From NCBI GenBank assembly GCA_012295275.1, contig CM022673.1, positions 27,547,261 to 27,587,260 on the forward strand: 40,000 nt of DNA, in the 5' to 3' direction. The notes below the pieces were generated by a model. That model was not told the DNA's origin. It did not search any database and saw only the letters and a program-made list of their open reading frames with translations. Positions 1-10,465 of this stretch are shown one piece after another. The first letter of the stretch is position 1; the number at the start of each line of letters is the position of its first letter. The translations under genes and the position numbers were made by a program. Source of the stretch: Chrysomallon squamiferum. Its lineage: Eukaryota; Mollusca; Gastropoda; Neomphalida; Peltospiridae.

Positions 1-41
1 AGTATCGAGTGAGCTGGAGATCACGTTAATGTGATAAGCTG

Positions 42-55
42 ATGTATGAATGTAC

Positions 56-92
<37 letters not shown>

Positions 93-204
93 GGGTTGTA
101 TTATGTGTGTGTCTGTCTGTGTATGTATGTATGTATGTATGTGTGTGTGTATGTATGTATGTATGTATGTATGTATGTGTATATGTATATATGTATGTTT
201 GTAT

Positions 205-243
<39 letters not shown>

Positions 244-249
244 TATGTG

Positions 250-291
<42 letters not shown>
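42..291. repeat. Compound GT / TATG / AT microsatellite
   Basis: A GT run (about 59-90) passes into an interrupted stretch, a TATG tetranucleotide run (about 119-205), a second TG run (about 206-241) and a pure AT run (about 252-291). Several open frames cross it but they encode only Cys-Val, Tyr-Val or His-Thr dipeptide repeats. No coding function is inferred. Confidence 0.97.
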
Positions 292-295
<4 letters not shown>

Positions 296-349
296 ATTAA
301 AAAAGATAAAACAAAAAAGAAAAGAAAATGAGATTAAATTAAACAGAAA

Positions 350-430
350 AATATCAAAGAGAATGAGAGACAGAGATAGACGGAGAGAGGCAGAGAAACG
401 GAGGGAGTAAGAGAGAGAGAGAGAAAAAAC
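350..430. repeat. Degenerate GA-rich tract
   Basis: A purine-rich stretch of imperfect GAGA and CAGA units, ending in a short pure GA run near 411-423. It is bounded by A-rich sequence on both sides (about 295-350 and 424-445). Confidence 0.8.
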
Positions 431-765
431 GAAAAAGTAGCAGAATGAAACAAACTGATTTTAACTATGAAAATAACAACACGAGCACATAATTATTTCA
501 GCACGTTCGTTTATAACGCATTTTCATCAACTTTCCCATAACATGTCTACTTATAACGTTTACCTACTTACTATATTTTACTTAAGCAAAAAACAACAGG
601 TAAAATTTCGTTTGAAATAGGATTCAAAGCTTCAGACATCTGCTGAACGTATTGGAAAAACGAACAGCAATAACCCCATGGTATTTTACACGATACAGTT
701 TGATAAAGTTTGTTTTCCTTCCCGCAGATTTAGGGTTTATTTCTTTAATCATATTTCATTAACAG

Positions 766-856
766 ATCCAAGGCTGAAGAAACTGCACAGCCAGCCCTGG
801 CCTCCCCACTGTCATCTTATAACAGCAGACTTTCGTTTTCCGAGGTTCAGACTTAG
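766..856 (+). CDS. Candidate terminal coding exon (unknown gene)
   Basis: A T-rich tract ends in an AG acceptor at 764-765. The exon would begin with the last base of a split codon and read 29 codons to TAG at 854-856. The peptide starts SKAEETAQPALAS and ends NSRLSFSEVQT. Its Ser/Ala/Glu/Pro-rich, hydrophilic make-up is that of a typical cytoplasmic or disordered C-terminus. A second acceptor at 726-727 (ccttcccgcag) would open a longer frame to TAG at 933-935, but that product is Arg-rich and looks like a shadow. No upstream exon of matching phase was found. AATAAA occurs at about 1571. A 29-codon open stretch after an acceptor is not rare by chance, so this stays a hypothesis. Confidence 0.25.
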
Positions 857-986
857 ACCACGCAGTCTCAAACAGATGTTACGATGTCGGAGAATTTTAT
901 CCAAAATGGCGTACAATTTTCCATTTCCAGAGTAGTACTGTATTACATACTATCATAGCTTGTGTGATGACATACAAAATTTAATG

Positions 987-1620
987 TTTTTTTTTTTTTT
1001 TAACCCTAAATAACGAAGGTTGTAGTATTAACGATTTTTCTTGATCAAATCTGCTGATTCAGACGTATCATTCAAACTCATTTAGATCATTCCCTATCTC
1101 TGCTCCTCTCTTCTACGTATTCATGTTCAGCTGGTGCTATTGTGAATGTTTTGACAGGTTGTTGCGTTACTCTCCTTTTAAAATCGTGAAAATTGTGCAT
1201 CAGGAACTCTTGTGGCAGACAAAACAAAGAAACAGAATCGCTGAATGGTTTTTGTTCTTACGTCATAAAGACGTAATATATTAACATTACTTTGATGTTG
1301 TAGTTTTATTTGTATTGCTCATACGGGACAGGTGTTATTGTCTGAAGCTGCGAGCAAGATAAGTTTTGTTTTGTGTTTCCATTGTTCAGAATTAGAGTTG
1401 ATATATACCTGAAGGCAAATACTGCTGAAACGTAAAACATCATGTATCTACTTGACAGGTGTAGGATGCTGTTAGAATTAAGCTGTATTGATATGAATGT
1501 TGTGTGAATTTCTGTTTAAAAACAAAAACAGATCTCAGTAGAAATAATCAAGAAAACACAATTATAAAGAAATAAATATTATTATATGCTTTCTTTTTAG
1601 GTACTGACACATATACATGC
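987..1620. other. Unique AT-rich sequence, no gene seen
   Basis: After a 15-base T run (987-1001) the sequence is ordinary AT-rich DNA without a convincing frame or repeat. AATAAA hexamers are present, for example near 1571. They could serve as poly(A) signals if the exon candidate ending at 856 is real. Confidence 0.5.
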
Positions 1621-1625
1621 ACAAC

Positions 1626-1722
1626 GTATATATTATATATATATATATATAGACAGACAAACATACATACATACATACATACATACATACGTACGTACAT
1701 AAATACATATATATATAAACGC
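1626..1722. repeat. AT and ATAC microsatellite
   Basis: An AT run is followed by GACA/AACA units, about eight ATAC units, GTAC units and a second short AT run. This is a compound simple repeat with no coding potential. Confidence 0.93.
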
Positions 1723-1769
1723 ACACACAGAAATAGTCAAAGAATCTTCAAAAATATTATTTTTTTTTT

Positions 1770-2369
1770 TATTAATTTTCACAAACGTTTACTTCATGAA
1801 AGCAAATACATCACCACTTCAGAGCGTACACTGCAACGACCATCATCATCACTTCAGCCTTCACGGCTTCGCTTATCGAGTTTATCATCTATCTGATGTA
1901 AATATTTGTCTTTGCTGATAATGAATAATTTACAGTGCAAACAGAACGAAGATATATAAATAAATATATGTGTTAGGTAACGCTGTAAATATTATTACTG
2001 CCATTTATATCAATGAACTGTGTTATATGAGGACTGCACTTTCTGTTTGATGAAGAAAGATTTGTAGAATGAATCTGCAAATGCGAAGAATTTATTGAAC
2101 ATTTTGTTGCTAGTGGGAAATCTTTGAGACGTAATTACATGACAGCGGTGACTTTTTGATCATCAGTTGCGCAGTTTTATAGGAAATGAGTTATAAACGT
2201 TGGTGTTTATTGTTTTAAATAATGAATCATATTCAGAGCCGTAGATATATGAATGTTGCAGACGAATTTGAGTTGTACATGAATTTTTATGTTGTAGATT
2301 CTGGTTTAGAATTAATTCTTTGTTGATAACTTCCTTTCTGTATAATGAACCTTATTTTATTTCAAAAGA
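1770..2369. other. Unique AT-rich sequence, no gene seen
   Basis: About 600 bases of non-repetitive AT-rich DNA. Stops are frequent in all frames. A short CATCAT run lies near 1841-1852. Nothing else is recognised. Confidence 0.5.
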
Positions 2370-2480
2370 TCAAATATATATGTTGATGTATGGTTTCAGT
2401 GAATCAATATAAAAATATGCCTTGTTGCTAGCAGACAACACTACACAACATGCAGCGGTAATAGCCAATTTCTCCTGCAT
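2370..2480 (-). CDS. Candidate micropeptide or terminal exon (unknown)
   Basis: On the minus strand an ATG at 2478-2480 opens a 36-codon frame ending in TGA at 2370-2372. The start MQEKLAITAACCVVLSAS has a short polar head and a hydrophobic core, like a signal peptide; the tail contains SNKAYFYIDSLKPYIN. The same frame could instead be a terminal exon starting at 2474, since a T-rich tract and an AG acceptor (ttatatgcag) precede GAG there. The long A run at 2489-2563 supplies the pyrimidine tract, so the acceptor may be fortuitous. It could also be a chance frame. I do not recognise the sequence. Confidence 0.18.
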   Translation of the reverse strand: MQEKLAITAACCVVLSASNKAYFYIDSLKPYINIYI

Positions 2481-2488
2481 ATAACACA

Positions 2489-2532
2489 GAAAAAAAACTG
2501 AAAAAAAAAAAAAAAAAAAAAAAAAAAGAGAG

Positions 2533-2563
<31 letters not shown>
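2489..2563. repeat. Interrupted poly(A) run
   Basis: Three A blocks are separated by CTG and GAGAG. It lies directly upstream of the first copy of the 2.6/4.8 kb dispersed repeat. The second copy also has an A-rich leader, so the run may mark an edge of that repeat. Confidence 0.95.
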
Positions 2564-2565
<2 letters not shown>

Positions 2566-2604
2566 TATTCAATATCTACATGAAAAAACCCACACCAGTA
2601 ATGC

Positions 2605-2980
2605 ATACAAACGATGTTGTTTGAAATATACCTGACACTGACCGCTTAATGTTATTTATTCCCAAGTGTGTGTACACCGAGACACAACAGACATTTGATA
2701 AAGACGAATGGGTTATCACACTCAGTGACTGGATCCCTAACTCAGCATAAAAACACTCACTGAACATCTTCAACGAGCGAGTTCTGCCTGCTGACTTTCC
2801 AGACAGTTCTGTGTACTTTACCGTTTTATGTAAAACAAACACAAATATCTCTTGTTGTTCTACGAGCAGATTAAGAAACATAATTATTCTTGTTCTCATA
2901 AATATAGCTGAGAATGAAAATTTACGTTTGATGCTGTTAATACCCGTTAATGTTTAATACCGTTAAATAAATCATTTTTG
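2605..2980 (+). repeat. Dispersed repeat, copy 1 (pair with 4824-5242)
   Basis: This segment aligns by eye, in the same orientation and order, with 4824-5242. Shared blocks include CTGACACTGACC, GACACAACA, CAGTGACTGGAT, CATCTTCAAC-AGCGAGTT, TTCCAGACA, TGTGTACTTTA, ACCGTTTGATGCT-like blocks and CGTTAAATAAAT/CATTAAATAAAT at the end. Divergence is substantial, roughly a quarter to a third of positions. A minus-strand frame of 107 codons crosses it but is not preserved in the other copy, so I treat it as non-coding. It could be an old interspersed element or a segmental duplication. Confidence 0.85.
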
Positions 2981-3420
2981 TACACTTGTAACAAAATCGC
3001 CATTTATGTTAAAAAACACTGATTTGTTGTTAAACATTCATTCACTCTGGTCCATTTGCCTGCAATTCTTACAGACTTTTTTTGATCGATCTTCTCTCTG
3101 AGAATTGGTATCAAATTCATCGCTGAACGGCAGGCATTAGTATTCCGAAATTGAAGGAAATGGCCAATAAAAAGCAGATCGTCTTCCTCTGAAGATGCAC
3201 ATTATCTCAGTTATTTCTTTTCTTAAAGCTAAAATGTGATAGTATTTAAGTGAAAAGTTCATCAAGACATCCTGAAAAAAGAAAATTCAATACATAGATA
3301 AAAACAACAACAAAAACCCCTCCATAACACGACTACAAAATAAAAAACAACAACAAATAAGCAAGCAAACAAATACATACATATTAATACTATATTTATT
3401 TTTTAAATGTGTGTACCTAT
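2981..3420. other. Unique AT-rich sequence, no gene seen
   Basis: AT-rich DNA with a CAACAACAA/AAACAAAC-like patch near 3302-3372. No supported gene. Confidence 0.5.
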
Positions 3421-3426
3421 GTATAT

Positions 3427-3452
3427 ATGTTTTATGTGTATGTACGTGTGTT

Positions 3453-3483
<31 letters not shown>

Positions 3484-3545
3484 TTGTATAGGTATATCTA
3501 TTTGTATAGGTATGAATGAATATATATATATATTAGTATTTACGT
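3427..3545. repeat. Compound GT / AT microsatellite
   Basis: GT-rich units pass into an AT run (about 3467-3483), then a duplicated ttTGTATAGGTAT motif and a second AT run (about 3521-3532). Confidence 0.9.
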
Positions 3546-3675
3546 CTGTATATGTGTGTATTCATTTGTATTTTCATTTCTACATCATCTACATAACCTT
3601 AGACTATTATTACAACAACCACAACGAACAAACAACAAAGTAAAACGAAATATTTTAAAACAATTTTATCAACGC

Positions 3676-3850
3676 TCACACACACACAGTTCACTCAGGC
3701 GCAACAATTAATAAAAACAAAACACACACATTTATACACACAGACACACCATGCACGCACACACACACACCACACACACACATAAGAACATTCGAACACA
3801 CAAACACATGCACATAAAAAACAACAAACAAACCCTCGCAGATTCACACA
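3676..3850. repeat. Degenerate CA-rich region
   Basis: Clusters of CACACA interrupted by ATA, GCA and AACA spacers. It reads as a decayed CA microsatellite. Confidence 0.85.
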
Positions 3851-4188
3851 AACAAACATATCTTAACGAAACGCCTTATCTATGAATTTATTGCAAACTG
3901 AAAGATTTACAACCTCTACGTTGTTGATGTGTACGCTGATATCAACACCATCTACTCAGACCCGTCTTGTCTGGTTGTAGCTGTTTCAAATACCTCGAAA
4001 TTTACAGCTTGGTTATATTCATGATTAGCGAAAGTGTCGAAAATCTGAAATATGAATAAGTGCTACGAATAAAACAAGCGACATATTTCTGGTCACACCC
4101 TTTATTTATAATGAAATATATTTTTGTTATTGTTGTGTTTATGTAGACACACATATATGCAGCTAACTATATGTGTTTGTGAAAGTCT

Positions 4189-4326
4189 GTGAGTGTGTGT
4201 GTTTGTTTATTTGTATGTATATGTATGTATGTGTGTGTATATGTGTATGTGTGTATGTATGAATATATGTATGTATGTTGGTGTGTGTATAGGAATATGG
4301 GTATATATATATATATATATATATTA
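4189..4326. repeat. Compound GT / TATG / AT microsatellite
   Basis: GTGT, TATG, TGTGTA and finally a pure AT run (about 4303-4324). It has the same order of units as the tract at the window start. Confidence 0.95.
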
Positions 4327-4495
4327 TATAAATATCACGAGGTTAAAGCCAGAAGGTATAAAGTGCATTTTTTTGCCAAAATGATATTTTACCACCAATA
4401 CATGTACAGTAGTATATTCTTTCATATAATATCAAGTTAGTAGCGTAATAACTTTCTGAGATATCAGTCAGCACCACATAGTAGTAAGTGATTAT

Positions 4496-4717
4496 TTGTT
4501 AACGCCAAAAAGTCGTAACTGTACTTACGACATTTTGGTTCCTGTGAAATTTGTGATTCACATATTACATTGTTTTGCCGTTATGGTCCAGATTGTTTGG
4601 TAAATATATCAAAACCAAAAACACGTAAGGGCTTTTACGATGTTCTGTTCCTATACACGTCTCAATTCACTTTTTGCCAAAAGGACTTATTTACGTTTAC
4701 GACTTTTTCGTAACAAT
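4496..4717. mobile_element. Small inverted-repeat element (MITE-like candidate)
   Basis: The left arm (4496-4540) begins TTGTTAACGCCAAAAAGTCG. The reverse complement of the right arm (4671-4717) begins TTGTTACGAAAAAGTCGTAA. The arms match over about 45 bases with small gaps, both containing AAAAAGTCGTAA and a terminal TTTTGG block. A motif TTACGACATTTTGGTTCCT (4524-4542) also recurs internally as TTACGATGTTCTGTTCCTA (from about 4635). There is no coding capacity. The ~220 bp size and imperfect terminal arms fit a non-autonomous DNA transposon. I could not identify a convincing target-site duplication, and an ordinary diverged inverted duplication remains possible. Confidence 0.45.
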
Positions 4718-4823
4718 ATCCAGATTACTACATGTATTTACGTATCTGTAAAGAAAAGAAAGAAAGAAAAAACAACAACATCAAGAATGTAAAAGAAGAA
4801 AACAAGTTCAGCTTGAAAAAGTA

Positions 4824-5242
4824 CACATCATATGTTGAAGAATCTATCTGACACTGACCTTTTTACTGTTATGTGTAAGTGTATGTACACGCAGACACAA
4901 CAAATATTGGATTTATTAATCATACCCAGTGACTGGATGAACCTATGTCTGGGCACGGATCATTTAACTTTGTATAAAACACGCACTTAAAACTGACATC
5001 TTCAACAAGCGAGTTGTCCCTGGTGACCTTCCAGACAAGTTGTGTGTACTTTATTGTTTGTGTCGAAATGTATATGAAATACAGAAGTACATCTCTTCTT
5101 CCTAGAATCTTTTTTCTTTTTTTTTCTGAATTTTTTTATTTTTTTTTGCATGTAGATAGTCACTCAGCTTTGAATTAAAATACCGTTTGATGCTAATAAT
5201 AACCATTAATGTTTAACGTCATTAAATAAATAATCATTCTTT
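4824..5242 (+). repeat. Dispersed repeat, copy 2 (pair with 2605-2980)
   Basis: The second copy of the diverged repeat. It keeps the block order CTGACACTGACC, GACACAACA, CAGTGACTGGAT, CATCTTCAACAAGCGAGTT, CTTCCAGACAAG, TGTGTACTTTAT, CCGTTTGATGCT, CATTAAATAAAT. It carries extra T-rich sequence at about 5107-5148 and extra sequence around 4931-4960 relative to copy 1. The leader (4741-4800) is A-rich like that of copy 1. Confidence 0.85.
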
Positions 5243-6180
5243 GATCTTAAACAAGGTAAATGATAAACAAAATTCTGTATTTACGAATTTACTTCATGTT
5301 GAGATGATAGAGTATAAAATAACAAATTAAGACATGCAAACCATATAAGAATGTCGATTAAATAAATAGATTGCCTTCGGATTGAACTGTTTTATAAAAA
5401 CCCAGAGCAGCTTATATAACAGCTTAAGATTAGCGATGTAAAACTGGTCCAGAATCTAAATATTTCCAGTGTTTTAATTTTGGTTTTTAAATTTTTGTAA
5501 AGACAATGAAAAATTCTTTCAAGTAATACGACTTCACAGTCATTTAGATGTTAACAAACAAACAGACTGGGGCAGAGAAATGAATTGAAGAAATGAAACA
5601 ACGTACATATACATCACAATCTTATCTTATGCATGAATATTTATTTAAGATGCTTGAAGTTATTTTAATGTCACATAATACTAGATATTTTTTGTAGCAA
5701 AATTAAACATCATAAACAGACATAAGATAAAAAATCCGCCCTAACCTCCGTTTCTAAGTCTATTTTTTATTTTTTATCGATCACTGACAAAGAATATTTT
5801 ATATGTACCTTCAAACATACTATTTCAGAAAAAAACATACAACAATAGTTTAATAAGCTGATAATGAAATACACATAGGAAACTTGAATTTCAAGGCCTT
5901 TGATGACTTAGAAGTGAAGGGTAATGGCTAGAAGTGAAATAAGCCTAACAAGCATGTGCACAGATTTGATCTCGAGACTAACCATGCCTCAGGACAAAAA
6001 CTTTAAATACTAAGCTAAAGCTTCTTACGTTTTTCAAGTCTATTTATATCATTAAACGATACGTTATCATGCGCTTTTCATTATTATTATTTTTTTTACC
6101 AGGAAGTGTTTAAATTTAAAAATAAAAAAATAAATATAAAGTAAATATAAAAATTAATCATAAATAAGTAAAATAAAATT
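5243..6180. other. Unique AT-rich sequence, no gene seen
   Basis: Nearly 1 kb of AT-rich DNA with frequent stops in every frame, no recognisable gene, and AT-only patches increasing towards 6100. Confidence 0.5.
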
Positions 6181-6300
6181 TATATATATATAAATAAATA
6201 AATAATAATAATAAAAAAATATTCTGACACTTTATTTCCGTCTTCAAAAACAAATTTTCAAGGAATAGAAAAAAAGAAAAAAAGAAACAGAAAAAGAAAA
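6118..6300. repeat. A/T-only and A-rich low-complexity stretch
   Basis: AAAT, AAATA and TATATA units give way to AATAAT units (about 6191-6213) and a GAAA-rich patch (about 6265-6300). Confidence 0.8.
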
Positions 6301-6477
6301 ATTTCTGTTCGTTTTTACCAGAGATTAAATCAGACAAACTTCTCTTATAATGACTAACTTGCTTACATATTACTGAAAAAATGATCTTTATGGTGCTATT
6401 TGGTACATTTTATCTAAGTGGTGGTTTATCACTTAAGAAGAACTTGGGGAAAATACTCTGCAGTAATAAAAATCACC

Positions 6478-6724
<247 letters not shown>

Positions 6725-6840
6725 CACTATTCAGTATTATAAGTGATAATATCAGTTCTTTTCATTCCCAGACGTTTCGTTTAATATTTCAAAATAGACT
6801 CTTCGATTATGTAACTAAGTTCGCATTAACCAAGTTTTAA

Positions 6841-7105
6841 ATTATACATATTAGAGAAAAAAAATCAAAATAAAATAATTTAAATAAATTCTCATTGGAC
6901 TGAAAATATTTTTAACGTTAATATTCATTAATTAGTAGGTTTTCTTCTGTTCTCTTCAAAATAAAATTTAATGAAAAGTAATTTCTCAGAATGGAAATAC
7001 TTTTTTGTTATTTTGGTTTGGTGTAATTTATTGTTCGTTTAATGCTCGATTATTTACTGCAAAGTAATTACAAAACCTTTTAGTTATATACTTCCGAGGA
7101 TATTG
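6841..7105. other. Unique AT-rich sequence, no gene seen
   Basis: Plain AT-rich DNA with T and A runs of under ten bases. No supported feature. Confidence 0.5.
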
Positions 7106-7107
7106 TG

Positions 7108-7108
<1 letters not shown>

Positions 7109-7179
<71 letters not shown>

Positions 7180-7245
7180 AACACACTCACACACACTACA
7201 CTACACAGACGTACACAGAACACACACGCACACACATAAATACAC
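7109..7245. repeat. CA microsatellite with decayed flank
   Basis: An almost pure CA run of about 70 bases (7109-7178), then a decayed CA region containing CACT, CAGA and CACG units to about 7245. Confidence 0.97.
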
Positions 7246-7439
7246 ACAATGACTATTTTATTAAAGTGAACTTTGTTTAAATCAGGCATGACTGTTCTAG
7301 CGTTTTCTTTTAAGCTATTTTCAAGATATGCACTCTTACTTACGTGCACAAAAAACAGATACATCTAGTGAACGATGACATAAGAGAAACATTTTGGCTT
7401 GAACTTGATACTATTTTACCGTCTTCGACTCTATAGACA

Positions 7440-7493
7440 AACACACACACACACACACACGCACACACGCACACAACAAACACTCACACACGT
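7440..7493. repeat. Short CA microsatellite
   Basis: ACACAC run with CACG interruptions. It may be a fragment related to the CA tract 200 bases upstream. Confidence 0.92.
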
Positions 7494-7691
7494 AAAACCA
7501 AGCTCACACAGAAATAAATATACATAATTTTTTTTATTTGAATCTCGACGTAATTGTAAACGAAACAAACAAGAAGTGGTTAACACCGGTCTTTTCACAA
7601 ATACGAAACACGAAGACAGGAATCTAAGTCGTGAAAACCTACATGTGTATAAATATCGATCCAAATAAAGTGTGAATTCTTAAAAATCATG

Positions 7692-7720
<29 letters not shown>
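7692..7720. repeat. Poly(T) run
   Basis: About 29 consecutive T, followed by further T-rich sequence to about 7750. It could be the tail of a minus-strand retrocopy, but no element body is recognised next to it. Confidence 0.95.
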
Positions 7721-7723
<3 letters not shown>

Positions 7724-7754
7724 GATATATTTTTTTTCCTCTATTTTTTTCCAT

Positions 7755-8220
7755 TCACTGTTTGATGCAGATTGCTGGGACCTTTTATGTCGTAAAATTC
7801 ATTGCTATCACCGTTGTAAAACAGAATGAAATAAAATTCTTGTACATGCTTGAATTAATAAGTACATACATTCGTGGAAATTAATACGTTCTGAAATCAT
7901 GCTGGTAACTGAAAGGCTGTTCAGATTCATGGCTCTTTATATTTTTCTCTCGTTATTTCTTTTACATTCTTTATTATGTGGATTTTTAATGAAGGTAGTA
8001 GATAAAGGGTTAATTTTATATTTCATATGAGACGAAGATGCTTCGTATTTATTTAGTTAGATTAAAATTAAGGTTAATTTTAGATTTTATGGAGATGAAG
8101 ATGTTTTATTTTGGTTATATTTTGTTAGTTATAAAAAAATAAAAAAATAAATAAATGCTGTAAAATGTTTTAGAAATATCCATTCACCAACGGAAGAATA
8201 AAGAATATAAGAAAAGAGAT
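7755..8220. other. Unique AT-rich sequence, no gene seen
   Basis: AT-rich DNA. A loose internal duplication is visible: GAGACGAAGATGCTTCGTATTTA (about 8029) resembles GGAGATGAAGATGTTTTATTTTG (about 8091), each followed by a TTAGTTA/TTAGATT block. No gene is supported. Confidence 0.45.
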
Positions 8221-8262
8221 CTCTTGTTATTGCATAAACGACAGCATCAACAAAATAGCAGT

Positions 8263-8331
8263 AACAACAGTGGTAGCAGCAACAACAGCAACAACAACAG
8301 CAATAATAATAATAATAATAATAATAATACA

Positions 8332-8381
<50 letters not shown>

Positions 8382-8460
8382 TAATACTATAGATGCTTCT
8401 GATAATAAAGATGATGATATAGATAATAATAATAATCATCATAATAATAATAATTCAAAA
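8263..8460. repeat. CAA/CAG then AAT microsatellite
   Basis: CAACAG units (8263-8301) turn into a long AAT/AATA tract (8302-8392) and a decayed AAT/GAT region to about 8458. A 97-codon plus-strand frame crosses the tract and would encode a poly-Asn protein. Because the low complexity is the DNA repeat itself and the flanks are not recognisable, I treat the frame as incidental. Confidence 0.95.
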
Positions 8461-8469
8461 CTCTTTGTG

Positions 8470-8970
8470 AATCTTCCTTTACAATTACGATTAAATCCAG
8501 GAAACGTTTTGCGCTGATCTTTTGTTGGTCAGTATAACTTACTCAGCGTGACCTGCACACTCAAACACTATGCAGATTGCATCGGAACGTACCATTTTAT
8601 TGCACATTTCTGTCGGTCGTTTGGCAAGACTAACAACTGTAAGGGTTAAAGGTTTTGTCTAACTACGTCATCGGCAAATTAGGCAGAAAGACATTGATAT
8701 GGAATTATTGATCGGTTCGGATACGTGATGGTAAAAAGCACAGTTTCCATACACAATCGTTTACCAGTCTAACGTCGTTCAAAGTCAATAGCTTTGTCAT
8801 TGCCTGACGCGTCATTGATCGCAGGATCAATCCTCTTTAGAGACCGGTTAGTTTTATTTCACCAGTCTGACAGTGTCCCGTCAAGTCTTTTGGTGTGTGC
8901 TTTCGTTGTTACGGGAAGGTAAAAGCTTCTAAAAAAAGTTCACTTGTTGCTGGTTGATAAAATGATATAA
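8470..8970. other. Higher-complexity island
   Basis: About 500 bases with visibly more GC and no simple repeats between two repeat-rich zones. It holds the minus-strand exon candidate at 8543-8636, a perfect inverted repeat ATTGATC-GCAG-GATCAAT (8814-8831) and a segment (about 8890-8965) loosely similar to 17872-17935. Such islands can be exons, regulatory DNA or old unique sequence; the sequence alone does not decide. Confidence 0.4.
8543..8636 (-). CDS. Candidate internal exon, minus strand (unknown gene)
   Basis: On the minus strand an acceptor (ctttaacccttacag, AG at 8637-8638) precedes a 94-base segment that ends at a good donor, GA|GTAAGTTAT. Only one frame stays open: two bases of a split codon, 30 codons, then two bases. 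The peptide includes VSLAKRPTEMCNKM and SDAICIVFECAGHA. Its mixed charge and four Cys are protein-like. The two other frames have stops. An in-frame ATG with A at -3 and G at +4 (AAAATGG, about 8597) would also let it act as a first exon. No family is recognised, and no neighbouring exon of matching phase was found. Confidence 0.3.
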
Positions 8971-9237
8971 CATGCAGTCTGGTGTCTTTTTCTTCTTTCC
9001 TGTAATCATTTTGCAATACACACAAACACACGCACAGACGCAGTGTTCTAATATTAAAGTTAAATGAAACGACGGCAACGCATGTGAAATGAATTTAAAC
9101 AAGAAAACTAGGTGACAGACAGTGTTTTTTCTGAACTTCTTTTGATGACTTTCTGGCGAAGTGGTTAAAGATCATTAATGTGCATAACAAAACGAATGTT
9201 TCTTTTTTCTTTAATTTTTTTCACCCACCCCAAAAAA

Positions 9238-9270
9238 TCAACAAACAAACAAACAAACAAACAAAAAAAA
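9238..9270. repeat. AAAC tetranucleotide microsatellite
   Basis: About six AAAC (CAAA) units followed by an A run. Confidence 0.9.
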
Positions 9271-9514
9271 TCCCCCACAAATAAAACAATAACAGTAATA
9301 ATAAAAACTGAATGAGTAAATAAAAAGTAAATAAAAACTCTATGAACCTATATTTCATACAGAGTTACGTGGACGGTTTTACTGCAGACTCGTGTAGCAG
9401 AGGATGCTGCCAAATACTTCTGTTCTCGCTGTACATTAAAATTCCACACAGACAGACAGCAGAGTGTGATGTTATAGAAAAACACTTTAAAATGAAAAGC
9501 AAGCGAACACACAC

Positions 9515-10026
<512 letters not shown>

Positions 10027-10030
10027 TGTA

Positions 10031-10091
<61 letters not shown>

Positions 10092-10150
10092 GTCTATCTG
10101 TCTGTCAGTCTGTCTGTCTGTATGGCTGTCTGTCTCTTTGCCTGCCCGCC
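10027..10150. repeat. CTGT/CTAT microsatellite downstream of duplication
   Basis: About a dozen CTGT units, then mixed CTAT/CTGT units, continuing the low complexity after the second duplicated copy. Confidence 0.95.
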
Positions 10151-10371
10151 TCTTTCTGAGTATAAGTTTGTGATGTGTGTGTATTTCAATTCATTTCTCT
10201 GGCCAAGTCTCGTAATATTTATACTAATAAATAAAACACAAGCACAACAACGAGAAATTGTTGTATTAGACCCAAGAATTATAAAAAAAAAACCCACAAA
10301 AACAAAACAAACCAAAAGAAAAAAAAGGAAAAAAAAAAGAAATCCTACTGATCATTAACAACTTATATCTC

Positions 10372-10465
10372 AAACGAGCAAATTTGTTTAAAAATTAATG
10401 AATAACTTATCATCCTTGTGTTTTATTTATAAACATGCCACTTCAGTTAAAAGCGATCAGATTAT
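10372..10465 (+). repeat. Left arm of 1.5 kb inverted-repeat pair
   Basis: This arm matches the reverse complement of 11750-11847. Shared blocks, outer to inner, are AAACGAG, TTGTTTAAAAA-TTAATGAAT, AACTTATCA, GTGTTTTATTTATAAA, ATGCCACT, CAGTTAAAAGCGATCAGATT. About 80-85 of roughly 95 positions agree by eye. With the right arm it encloses about 1.28 kb of AT-rich DNA with no long frame. This is the layout of a non-autonomous TIR DNA transposon, or of two copies of a dispersed repeat inserted in opposite orientation. Confidence 0.8.

Noticed and set aside
500-598. Possible exon ending CAG|GTAAAA upstream of the 766 candidate
   Set aside because: The acceptor is weak and the phase does not match the exon candidate at 766.
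2576-2899. 107-codon minus-strand frame over the first dispersed repeat
   Set aside because: The frame is not kept in the second copy at 4824-5242, so selection for a protein is unlikely.
8224-8517. 97-codon poly-Asn open reading frame
   Set aside because: The Asn run is the direct translation of an AAT/CAA microsatellite and the short flanks have no recognisable domain.
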